A stretch of DNA of 7,322 nucleotides from a bacterium (GCA_030428825.1 JAUIEL010000352.1:1-7322), one strand, 5' to 3'. Shown: positions 1 to 5,802, counted from the stretch's first letter. The notes: a model not told the origin generated them from the sequence alone. A program made the numbers and translations.

Positions 1-54
1 ACCCGTGCGGTCGGCGATACGATTCACGAGTTCCTTCTTCGTGATCGTGGTCAT
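1..54 (-). CDS. HU/IHF-family DNA-binding protein, N-terminal fragment
   Basis: Only the first 18 codons are inside the window; the gene runs off the left edge. The translation, MTTITKKELVNRIADRTG, matches the start of bacterial HU/IHF histone-like proteins, where a short lead is followed by a T-K-x-[ED]-L-[VI] helix 1 that forms part of the dimer interface. The family bends DNA in the nucleoid as homo- or heterodimers of about 90-100 residues. The ATG at 54..52 is supported by AAAGGAGGG on the minus strand (67..59), 4 nt upstream of the ATG. The gene has its own leader with a good -35 element, so it is probably transcribed separately from dtd. HU cannot be told from IHF alpha or beta on 18 residues, because the DNA-intercalating arm lies outside the window. 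Confidence 0.8.
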   Translation of the reverse strand, partial: MTTITKKELVNRIADRTG

Positions 55-58
55 CCAA

Positions 59-67
59 CCCTCCTTT
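59..67 (-). promoter_or_regulatory. Strong Shine-Dalgarno site of the HU/IHF gene
   Basis: On the minus strand this reads AAAGGAGGG, a near-perfect anti-16S match, followed by TTGG and the ATG at 54..52. It fixes the start of the truncated gene and suggests high translation, as expected for an abundant nucleoid protein. Confidence 0.8.
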
Positions 68-107
68 GCGGCTGCTCGATCCCCTGGTCGGAGACCCTAC
101 CTTCCAG

Positions 108-119
108 GCCGATATCGGC
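108..119. promoter_or_regulatory. 12-bp perfect palindrome, candidate operator
   Basis: GCCGATATCGGC is a perfect inverted repeat. It lies immediately downstream of the candidate -10 box, across the predicted transcription start of the HU/IHF gene. That is where a dimeric repressor would block initiation. It could also be a chance palindrome; no second copy was noticed elsewhere in the window. Confidence 0.3.
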
Positions 120-122
120 AGG

Positions 123-150
123 AGGCTAATCAGAATTAACACCCTGTCAA
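123..150 (-). promoter_or_regulatory. Candidate sigma70-type promoter of the HU/IHF gene
   Basis: The minus strand has a perfect TTGACA at 150..145. After a 16-nt spacer comes TAGCCT at 128..123, which matches the -10 consensus at only 3 of 6 positions. Transcription would start near 116, leaving a leader of about 60 nt before the ATG. The local sequence (roughly 125-160) is clearly more AT-rich than its surroundings, as expected for a promoter. The -35 is convincing and the -10 is weak. Confidence 0.5.
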
Positions 151-225
151 GAAAGAACATGCGCCCATGAGGCGGGTCCAGGTTCGAGATTCGGCCCGCC
201 GAGCGCCCAGAATCGCCCGGATCGG

Positions 226-244
226 CCGTTTCGACGGAAACCGG
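226..244 (-). terminator. Weak hairpin downstream of dtd
   Basis: Starting 14 nt after the dtd stop codon, the minus strand can fold GAAAC against GTTTC, extended by a GG/CC pair across a one-base bulge, around a 4-nt loop. No run of T follows, so this is not a canonical intrinsic terminator. It is the only compact hairpin seen at the end of the minus-strand operon. Termination there might instead be Rho-dependent. Confidence 0.22.
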
Positions 245-258
245 GGCGGGCGAGGGTC

Positions 259-729
259 TTAGCCCGAGTCGGCGGATTTCGGTCGCCAGAGCGCCGAATC
301 GAGGACGAAAGTGGCCGGTCCGTGGTTCACCAGATGGACGTCCATCGTCGCCCCGAACTCCCCCTCCTCCACCGTAACTCCCTTCTCCTCCAGCGCCCGC
401 ACGAACGCGCGAAGCCGCGGGACCGCTCCGTCCGGGCGCTCGGCGCCGTCGAACCCCGGCCGCCTCCCCCGGCGGACGTCGGCGCAGAGCGTGAACTGGG
501 AGACGACCAGCGCGCCGAGGCCGAGGTCGACCGCGCTCCGGTTCATCCGTCCCTGCTCGTCCTCGAAGATCCGGAACCCCGCCACGCGATCCGCGAGGAC
601 GCGCGCGTCCTCGTCGTCATCCCCCTTCCGGACGCCGAGCAGGACGAGGAGCCCCTCGCCGACGCGCCCCACCGTCCGGTCGCCGACGTCCACCCTCGCC
701 TCGGAGACCCGCTGCACCACCGCGATCAT
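259..729 (-). CDS. dtd: D-aminoacyl-tRNA deacylase
   Basis: This 156-aa protein is full length for the DTD family (about 145-160 aa). The enzyme hydrolyses D-aminoacyl-tRNA (and mischarged glycyl-tRNA) in the cytoplasm, recycling tRNA and preventing D-residue misincorporation. Family features are visible throughout: the start MIAVVQRVSEARV; GLLVLLGV at residues 26-33; RIFED at 53-57; the catalytic-site motif SQFTLCAD at 77-84; EFGATM at 124-129; and NHGPATFVLDS at 135-145. The last carries the Gly-Pro pair that reaches across the dimer to reject L-amino acids. The residue after Gly-Pro is Ala where the common motif is GPVT. The ATG at 729..727 has GGGAGG 7 nt upstream (742..737) and overlaps the preceding TPR gene's TGA by 4 nt (ATGA). 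The longer open frame upstream is a GC artefact. Confidence 0.96.
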   Translation of the reverse strand: MIAVVQRVSEARVDVGDRTVGRVGEGLLVLLGVRKGDDDEDARVLADRVAGFRIFEDEQGRMNRSAVDLGLGALVVSQFTLCADVRRGRRPGFDGAERPDGAVPRLRAFVRALEEKGVTVEEGEFGATMDVHLVNHGPATFVLDSALWRPKSADSG

Positions 730-1745
730 CCGTCCGCCTCCCGTTCCGCCGACCGTTCCTCGCGCGAGAGCCGCCGCTCGAGCTCCTCGAGCCGGAGCGG
801 CGCGTAGATCAACCGGTCCGCGATCGAGATCGCCGGCCCGTCGGGGGACGGCTCGATCTCGAGGAACCGTCGGAAGCACTCCCGCGCCTCGGCGTATCGC
901 TCGAGCCGGTCCTGGTACAGCATGCCGAGGTTGAACAGCGCCGACGGGGCGCGGCTCCAGACGCTCAGGTAGAGCTCCTCCGCCTCCTCGTACCGCCCTC
1001 GCTCCTCGAGGCAGACCGCGAGCCCGACGGTCGCCTCGGTGTGCTCCGGCGCGCGACGGAGCAGCCTCCGGTAGAGGTCCTCGGCCTCGGACGGCCGGAA
1101 CAGTTCGCGATGCACGATCGTGGCGTAGTCGTACAGCGCGTCGACGTCGTCTCGACGTCGCTCGAGGTACGCGCGGTAGTCGTCCGCCGCCCCCTCGAAG
1201 TCGGCCAGCCGATCGCGGACCTGCGCCCGGCGGACGAGCGCCTCCTCGAACGTCGGCTCGGACTCGAGGGCGGCGGTGAGCCGCTCCTCCGCGACCTCGA
1301 AGTCCCCGCGGCGCGCGGCCAGGACGCCGAGGCCGAACTCCGCCCACGCGTGGTCCGGGTCGAGCTCGAGCGCCTCCCGCAGCCGGGCCTCCGCCGCGCC
1401 GCCGTCCGGCTCGAGGCGCGCCTGGAGGACGAGCGCGTCCGCGCCCCCGCCGGCCTCGACCGATCGGCGCGCCGATTCGAGCGCCTCCGCCTCGCGCCCG
1501 AGGGCGACCATCGCCTCCTGCCAGAGCCGGCGCTCGCGGAATCGCTCCTCGCCCCCCTCGAACGCCGCCTCGAGCACCTCCCGCGCCGCCTCGGCGTCGC
1601 CTCCCGCCAGCAGGTCCCGCGCGCGCTCCAGCCGCTCGCGGCGGGCCGCGTCGGCGGTCGCGTCGGTCGGGAGGCTCGGGCCGCCGATCGAGCACGCGCC
1701 GACCAGCAGGAGCGGGACGAGCGCGGCGGGCCCGGCCCGGTTCAC
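726..1745 (-). CDS. TPR-repeat lipoprotein
   Basis: This is a 339-aa predicted lipoprotein. A short signal peptide (residues 1-17, with the hydrophobic stretch AALVPLLLVGA) ends in the lipobox VGAC, so Cys18 would be lipidated. From about residue 36 to 300 it is alpha-helical and Ala/Glu/Arg-rich, with about eight tetratricopeptide repeats of roughly 34 residues. The clearest are 131-164 (FGLGVLAARRGDFEVAEERL), 165-198, 234-266 (ERGRYEEAEELYL) and 267-300 (NLGMLYQDRLERYAEA). TPR arrays are protein-binding scaffolds; the partner here is unknown. I chose the GTG start at 1745..1743 because it gives an intact signal peptide and overlaps the upstream TGA as GTGA. No clear Shine-Dalgarno precedes it, which fits coupled re-initiation. 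The gene sits between an unknown lipoprotein gene and dtd. The TPR assignment is strong; the function is not known. Confidence 0.88.
   Translation of the reverse strand: MNRAGPAALVPLLLVGACSIGGPSLPTDATADAARRERLERARDLLAGGDAEAAREVLEAAFEGGEERFRERRLWQEAMVALGREAEALESARRSVEAGGGADALVLQARLEPDGGAAEARLREALELDPDHAWAEFGLGVLAARRGDFEVAEERLTAALESEPTFEEALVRRAQVRDRLADFEGAADDYRAYLERRRDDVDALYDYATIVHRELFRPSEAEDLYRRLLRRAPEHTEATVGLAVCLEERGRYEEAEELYLSVWSRAPSALFNLGMLYQDRLERYAEARECFRRFLEIEPSPDGPAISIADRLIYAPLRLEELERRLSREERSAEREADG
737..742 (-). promoter_or_regulatory. Shine-Dalgarno site of dtd
   Basis: The minus strand reads GGGAGG, 7 nt before the ATG at 729..727 and inside the 3' end of the TPR gene. It settles the dtd start and rules out the long upstream extension of that frame. 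Confidence 0.75.
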
Positions 1746-2287
1746 CGTCGCCAGGAGGAGACGGGCCGCGCCTGGCCGTCGCGGCCGAACGCCTTCACCT
1801 CGTCGTTCCGGATCACGATCCGGTCGGACGTGAGGTCGACCCCCCCGCCCTTCAGCGAGGCGATCCCCTCCGCCACGACGAGGAGGACCGGGCCGTCGGG
1901 CGAGTCGCCGCGGAGCGGGACGTCGCTGAAGACGACCTCGATCCGCTCGCGCGCCCGGACCCGCATGTTCCGGAACGCCACCGAGACCGGCTGTCCGCGG
2001 AGCCGGTCGTCCTGGCTGGTGAGGACGATCCGGGTCGGCGTGATCTGCTTGGTGTGCAGATGCTCGTTCACGATCGGGGCCACGTCCTTCCGATAGGCGG
2101 TGACGGCCTGGATCGTCACCCGATCGGCGACGAGGTCGGTGTCGGCCTGGATGAACCGCTCGTACCGGATCGCCTCCTCCGGCAGGACGACCACCGGACC
2201 GGGGTCGATCTCCTGCACGCAGGCGGAGAGCGCGTGGAGGGCGCCGAGAAGGAGGAAGACGGACGTTTTCGCTGCGATGCGCAACAC
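1742..2287 (-). CDS. Predicted lipoprotein of unknown function
   Basis: This 181-aa protein heads the minus-strand operon. Residues 3-22 form a signal peptide (R-I-A-A-K, then a leucine-rich core) ending in the lipobox LSAC, so Cys23 would be lipidated. The mature part looks like a small beta-rich domain with alternating hydrophobic/polar strands: RVTIQAVTAY (56-65), TRIVLTSQ (85-92), PVSVAFRNMRV (100-110), RIEVVFSDV (115-123), GPVLLVVAEG (132-141) and DLTSDRIVIRNDEVKAFG (151-168). The last stretch is faintly like the repeated strands of LptA/OstA or LptC proteins in LPS transport, but no diagnostic motif is present, so I assign no function. The start is GTG at 2287..2285, with AGGGG (2296..2292) 4 nt upstream; the adjacent TTG at 2284 would have a better 7-nt spacing. 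The stop overlaps the TPR gene's GTG. Confidence 0.8.
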   Translation of the reverse strand: MLRIAAKTSVFLLLGALHALSACVQEIDPGPVVVLPEEAIRYERFIQADTDLVADRVTIQAVTAYRKDVAPIVNEHLHTKQITPTRIVLTSQDDRLRGQPVSVAFRNMRVRARERIEVVFSDVPLRGDSPDGPVLLVVAEGIASLKGGGVDLTSDRIVIRNDEVKAFGRDGQARPVSSWRR

Positions 2288-2361
2288 GGAGCCCCTGTCG
2301 CCGACGAGTGGTTTCGATCGCGTCCCGCCGGGATTCGTGGGACGCCCGGCGTGCGTTCCGG

Positions 2362-2390
2362 ATTCTGTCGGCGTGCCCCGCCCGTGTCGA
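2362..2390 (-). promoter_or_regulatory. Candidate promoter for the lipoprotein-TPR-dtd operon
   Basis: On the minus strand TCGACA (2390..2385, 5 of 6 to the -35 consensus) is followed after exactly 17 nt by CAGAAT (2367..2362, 4 of 6 to the -10 consensus). Transcription would start near 2355, giving a leader of about 68 nt before the GTG at 2287. This was found by reading a 202-bp divergent region and is not proof of activity. Confidence 0.42.
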
Positions 2391-2402
2391 TCCGGTTTTC
2401 CT

Positions 2403-2431
2403 TTGAAGTCGCCTCTCGGCGTCCATATCTT
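2403..2431 (+). promoter_or_regulatory. Candidate promoter for the repeat lipoprotein and mlaEFD operon
   Basis: TTGAAG at 2403-2408 (4 of 6 to -35) is followed after 17 nt by TATCTT at 2426-2431 (4 of 6 to -10), in one of the more AT-rich patches of the window. Transcription would start near 2438, about 50 nt before the TTG start at 2490. Its -35 begins 13 bp from the opposing minus-strand -35, so the two promoters sit back to back. Confidence 0.42.
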
Positions 2432-2478
2432 CCCACGACTCAAGGGGTTGGACACCCGCTCCGGCGTCGGCGACGGAT

Positions 2479-2484
2479 GGGAGG
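2479..2484 (+). promoter_or_regulatory. Shine-Dalgarno site deciding a TTG start
   Basis: GGGAGG lies 5 nt upstream of TTG at 2490-2492. Together with the signal peptide that follows directly, it picks TTG as the start over the ATG far upstream at 2100, which would lie inside the divergent lipoprotein gene. Confidence 0.7.
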
Positions 2485-2489
2485 CAGCG

Positions 2490-4223
2490 TTGTTCACGAG
2501 GTCGTGCGTCCTGGCAGTTCGAGCTTGCCTCGCCGCCGTGCTCCTCGCCCTGTCGACGGCCTGCTCGTCGATCGAGGACGACCTCGACGCGTCGCCGTTC
2601 CTGCGCCGCCAGCACCACCCCGGTCCGGAGTTCACGGACACCGACGTCGTCGGGCCGTTCGGCACCCACGTCTCGACCGAGGACCGGACGAGGTTCGGCG
2701 TCCGCCCGCTCTTCATGACCGAGGACCGGCCCTGGTCGGAGGGGGACGGCCGCGAGCGCGTCACCTCCTTCCTGGCGCCGTGGGGGAAGTACCACTCGAA
2801 CCCGCGGACGACCCAGTTCCGGTTCTTCCCGCTGGTCTGGTACACGAAGGAGCGGACCGGCGACGGCGGGCTCGACAAGGACTTCCTCCTCTTCCCGCTC
2901 GTCATGTTCGGGCAGACCCGGCCGCCGAAGAACGCGCTCGCCGTCGGCGAACGGCCGGACACCTACCTCGCCCTCTTCCCGCTGATCGGGCGGGTGAACT
3001 CGTTCGTCGGCTGGGACCGGTGGGAGTTCCTCGGGTGGCCGCTCCTCCAGCGGCTGACGAAGCGGGTGTTCGACGACGAGGAGACGTTCCACTCGATCGC
3101 GCTCCTGTTCGGCTGGACGACCGGCTGGCCGCGCGGCGGTTCGTGGCACGTCCTCCCGCTCTTCTACAAGAGCCAGTGGACCTACCCGCCGTACCGCGCC
3201 CCGAAGTACCCCGAGGGGGCCGACCCGTCGCAGCCGCTGCCGCGGTACGACAAGCGGAGCTACCTCTGGCCGTTCGTCCATCACCAGCGGCTGAACCTCG
3301 ACGCCGGCCCCGGCAAGGAGGCCGAGCTGTTCGCGGTCTTCCCGTTCTTCAAGCACGAGAAGGGGTACGACCACGACTTCTGGACGATCCTCTGGCCGTT
3401 CTTCCGCTACAACCGCGAGTATCCGCGGATGCGGGAGTCGAACCTCGCCAAGGACGAGATCGAGCCGGGCTCGGTCGACCCGATGGCCGAGGAGCACACG
3501 AACGTCCTGATCGACGTCCTCACGCAGCTCGTGTTCCGGTACGAGAAGACGCTCGACTACGTCCGCCACCGGTTCCTCTGGATCGTCTACGCCGACTACA
3601 AGAGCCTCCCCGAGGACGTGCTGGCGCGCGACTCGAAGGACCGGATCGAGTCGGTCGCGATCCTCCAGCCGATCGGGTTCTGGAAGCGGATGGTCGAGAA
3701 GCGCGACTCGACGGGCGGGTACCGCGACGACTCGCTCTTCCTCCTCGCGCCGGTCTTCCAGACCCACAAGCGCTCGTACCTCGAGCCGGACGGGTCGCGG
3801 GACGGACGGACCGACCGGTTCACCCGGCTCTGGCCGCTCTTCTCGTACGAGAGGAACGCGGACGGCTCGCGCGACGTCCACGCGCTCGCGATCCTGCCGC
3901 TGCGGGTCGAGAAGTTCACGAAGGACTTCCTCGACTCCTGGGGGGTGTTCTTCAACCTGTACCGCTACGAACGCGCGTCCGACGCGGCCGGCGGCTACAC
4001 TCGCCACACCGCCCTGATGAACCTCGTGAAGGTGTACGAGGACGAGCGCGAGTCGAGCCTCAGCGTCCCGCTCCTCTTCACCTCGCGGACCGTCGAGGAG
4101 GACGGCGTGACCAAGTGGTCGCGACGGATCCTGATGGGCATGTTCGGTTGGGAGGGCGAAGAGGCGCCGGGCGGGGCGTCCACGCGACGACTCCGGCTCT
4201 TCTTCCTGCCGGTGGAGCTCTAG
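2490..4223 (+). CDS. WPLF/FPLF-repeat lipoprotein of unknown function, linked to mlaEFD
   Basis: This 577-aa protein has a lipoprotein-type signal peptide: Arg4, a hydrophobic stretch at 7-22, and LSTAC with Cys25 as the predicted lipidated residue. The mature part is made of about fifteen short units with a hydrophobic/aromatic run broken by proline and ending in F, V or Y. Examples are GVRPLF (70-75), FFPLVWY (112-118), LLFPLVMF (133-140), ALFPLIG (161-167), VLPLFYKSQW (221-230), YLWPFV (258-263), FAVFPFFKHE (281-290), LWPFFRYNRE (301-310), LLAPVF (418-423), LWPLFSYERN (447-456), ILPLRVEK (468-475) and FFLPVEL (571-577). Charged, Asp/Arg-rich turns separate them, and Trp and Tyr are abundant. 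The pattern suggests amphipathic beta-strands or hairpins, as in an outer-membrane barrel or a beta-repeat fold. It is not MlaA- or MlaC-like. It ends 38 nt before mlaE on the same strand, so a role in the same lipid-transport pathway is inferred. I recognise no named family. Confidence 0.85.
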   Translation: MFTRSCVLAVRACLAAVLLALSTACSSIEDDLDASPFLRRQHHPGPEFTDTDVVGPFGTHVSTEDRTRFGVRPLFMTEDRPWSEGDGRERVTSFLAPWGKYHSNPRTTQFRFFPLVWYTKERTGDGGLDKDFLLFPLVMFGQTRPPKNALAVGERPDTYLALFPLIGRVNSFVGWDRWEFLGWPLLQRLTKRVFDDEETFHSIALLFGWTTGWPRGGSWHVLPLFYKSQWTYPPYRAPKYPEGADPSQPLPRYDKRSYLWPFVHHQRLNLDAGPGKEAELFAVFPFFKHEKGYDHDFWTILWPFFRYNREYPRMRESNLAKDEIEPGSVDPMAEEHTNVLIDVLTQLVFRYEKTLDYVRHRFLWIVYADYKSLPEDVLARDSKDRIESVAILQPIGFWKRMVEKRDSTGGYRDDSLFLLAPVFQTHKRSYLEPDGSRDGRTDRFTRLWPLFSYERNADGSRDVHALAILPLRVEKFTKDFLDSWGVFFNLYRYERASDAAGGYTRHTALMNLVKVYEDERESSLSVPLLFTSRTVEEDGVTKWSRRILMGMFGWEGEEAPGGASTRRLRLFFLPVEL

Positions 4224-4246
4224 ATGACGGGACCAGTGACCGAGCC

Positions 4247-4252
4247 GGGGGA
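4247..4252 (+). promoter_or_regulatory. Shine-Dalgarno site deciding the mlaE GTG start
   Basis: GGGGGA is followed by 9 nt and then GTG at 4262-4264. No ATG in the mlaE frame lies close upstream, and the first in-frame ATG downstream (4397) would remove the conserved N-terminal amphipathic region of MlaE proteins. Confidence 0.6.
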
Positions 4253-4261
4253 CGTGACGCC

Positions 4262-5026
4262 GTGGACCTGATCCGCTTCACCGGGCACTTCCTGCGCCAG
4301 TCCGTGCGGGGCTCGGGTTTCACCGTGCGCCTCTTCCTCAGCACGTTGGCCCGCTTCCCGCGCGCCGTGCTGCGGCTGCGCGCGCTGCTCGACCAGATGT
4401 ACGTCTGCGGGATCAAGCCGCTCCCCGTCGTCGTGGTCGTGTCGATCTTCACGGGCATCATCCTCGCCTACCAGACCGGGCTCGAGCTCGACCGGTTCGG
4501 ACAGCGCGAGAAGATCGCCGACATCATCGGCATCGTGCTCTGCCGCGAGATGGGCCCGTTCATCGTCGGGATCATCCTGACCGCGAGCGTCGGCGCCGCG
4601 ATGGCCGCCGAGCGCGGCACGATGAAGGTCTCCGAGGAGCTCGACGCGATCGAGTGCATGTCGATCGACCCGCTCGACTTCCTGGTGATGCCGCGGATCC
4701 TCGCGCTCGGGCTGATGTGTCCGGTCCTGACGTTCCTCGGCGACATCGTGGGGATCATCGGCGGCGGTTTCATCAGCGAGCAACAGCTGCAGATCCCGTG
4801 GACGCTCTACGTCCGACAGGTGATCGAGTCGCTCACCACGCCCGCCGAGTCGACCGGCCTGCCGAAGGACCTCTGGTGCGGGCTCCTGAAGGCGCTCGTG
4901 TTCGGGCTGACCATCGCGACGATCGGCTGCTCGACCGGCCTCCGGGCGACCGGCGGCGCGCTCGGCGTCGGGTTCACGCTGATCATCATCTTCGGCTACT
5001 ACCTGACCTGGTTCTTCTACCCGTGA
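4262..5026 (+). CDS. mlaE: MlaE-type ABC transporter permease
   Basis: This 254-aa integral inner-membrane protein has the usual length of the MlaE/YrbE permease family. It forms the membrane dimer of the MCE lipid ABC transporters, moving phospholipid between the MlaD ring and the bilayer. An N-terminal amphipathic segment (1-40) precedes hydrophobic segments near 52-70, 89-112, 143-170, 207-222 and 232-252. The family signature is clear at 95-147: R-E-M-G-P-F, then SVGAAMAAERGTMKVSEELDAI and IDPLDFLVMPRILA. The C-terminal signature GCSTGLRATGGALGVG is at 222-237. The GTG start gives family length and has GGGGGA 9 nt upstream. The stop overlaps the GTG of mlaF as GTGA, so the two are translationally coupled, as expected for subunits of one complex. 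No STAS-domain partner (MlaB) lies nearby. Confidence 0.95.
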   Translation: MDLIRFTGHFLRQSVRGSGFTVRLFLSTLARFPRAVLRLRALLDQMYVCGIKPLPVVVVVSIFTGIILAYQTGLELDRFGQREKIADIIGIVLCREMGPFIVGIILTASVGAAMAAERGTMKVSEELDAIECMSIDPLDFLVMPRILALGLMCPVLTFLGDIVGIIGGGFISEQQLQIPWTLYVRQVIESLTTPAESTGLPKDLWCGLLKALVFGLTIATIGCSTGLRATGGALGVGFTLIIIFGYYLTWFFYP

Positions 5027-5799
5027 TCCGCATCGAGAAGATCTCCAAGGCGTTCGGGCCGAAGCGCGTCCTCATCGACCTCGAGCTCCAGGTCGCCGAG
5101 GGCGAGACGTTCGTGATCATGGGCGCGTCCGGCATCGGCAAGAGCGTGACGCTCAAGCACGTCGTCGGCCTCCTCCGTCCCGACTCCGGGCGGGTGATCG
5201 TCGACGGCGAGTCGGTCTCCGACGCGTACGGCGCGAAGCTCCGGAAGATCCGGAGCGGCATCGGCTACCTCTTCCAGGGGAGCGCGCTGCTCAACTGGAT
5301 GACCGTCGGCGAGAACGTCGCCCTCCCGCTGAAGGAGGATCGCCGCCAGAAGCGGAAGCGCGCCGAGATCGACCGGATCGTCCTCGAGAAGCTGTCGCTC
5401 GTGAACATGGCGAGCGAGCGCGACAAGCTCCCGAGCGAGATCTCCGGCGGCATGCGGAAGCGCGCGGCGCTCGCGCGCGTCCTCGCCATCAACCCGCAGG
5501 TCATCCTGTACGACGAGCCGACCGCCGGCCTCGACCCGCGGATGGCGGCGACCATCGGAAACCTGATCTCGAGCGTGCAGAAGCGGTTCGGCACCACCGC
5601 GATCGTCGTGACCCACGACCTGCCGCTCGCCTACGCCGTCGGCGACCGCATCGGGATGATGCACCTCGGCCGACTCCTCGAGGTCGGCACGCCCGACGAG
5701 ATCCGCCGCTCGAACAACCCGATCGTCCGCGACTTCATCGACGGGCGACCGATCCTGTCCGTCGACGAAGAGACGAAGCTCGGCATGCGCTTGCCGTAG
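5023..5799 (+). CDS. mlaF: MlaF-type ABC transporter ATP-binding protein
   Basis: This 258-aa cytoplasmic ATPase powers the MlaE permease. All ABC motifs are intact: Walker A GASGIGKS at 34-41; Q-loop Gln85 in YLFQGSALLNWMTVGENV; signature SGGMRKRAALAR at 141-152; Walker B VILYDEPTAGLDP at 160-172 with Glu165 as the likely catalytic base; and the switch histidine His198 in VVTHD. SGGMRKR with Met in place of the common Gln is typical of the MlaF/Mkl group that serves MCE systems and helps distinguish it from generic importers. The GTG start overlaps the mlaE stop by 4 nt and has no obvious ribosome-binding site of its own, so translation probably depends on coupling to mlaE. The C-terminal tail from about 240 (PILSVDEETKLGMRLP) is short and family-variable. 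Confidence 0.95.
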   Translation: MIRIEKISKAFGPKRVLIDLELQVAEGETFVIMGASGIGKSVTLKHVVGLLRPDSGRVIVDGESVSDAYGAKLRKIRSGIGYLFQGSALLNWMTVGENVALPLKEDRRQKRKRAEIDRIVLEKLSLVNMASERDKLPSEISGGMRKRAALARVLAINPQVILYDEPTAGLDPRMAATIGNLISSVQKRFGTTAIVVTHDLPLAYAVGDRIGMMHLGRLLEVGTPDEIRRSNNPIVRDFIDGRPILSVDEETKLGMRLP

Positions 5800-5802
5800 T
5801 GC

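Noticed and set aside
162..174. CGCC/GGCG mini-hairpin with a 5-nt loop between dtd and the HU/IHF promoter
   Set aside because: A 4-bp GC stem is expected by chance in DNA of this composition and no T-run follows on either strand.
730..1695. Extension of the dtd frame through the TPR gene to make a 478-aa protein
   Set aside because: The extra part is Gly/Arg/Pro-rich and is the wrong frame of the TPR gene; DTD proteins begin at MIAVVQRV.
2100..2489. N-terminal extension of the repeat lipoprotein to an ATG at 2100
   Set aside because: It would overlap the divergent lipoprotein gene and bury the signal peptide 130 residues inside the protein; TTG at 2490 with GGGAGG upstream is better.
726..4007. 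A very long open frame on the minus strand (over 1000 codons) running opposite the repeat lipoprotein gene and into the TPR gene
   Set aside because: Only its last part (1745..726) is real. The upstream part is Arg/Val/Glu/Pro-rich, low-complexity and antisense to a gene with clear repeats and a signal peptide; it is open because GC-rich codons rarely give stops.
2054..4261. Plus-strand frame continuous with mlaE but extending 2.2 kb upstream
   Set aside because: It is out of frame with the repeat lipoprotein and reads as Arg/Pro-rich low-complexity sequence; mlaE begins at the GTG at 4262 with its own ribosome site.
4654..5022. N-terminal extension of mlaF to an ATG inside mlaE
   Set aside because: The extension is out-of-frame mlaE sequence; ABC homology begins at VIRIEKISKAFG from the overlapping GTG.
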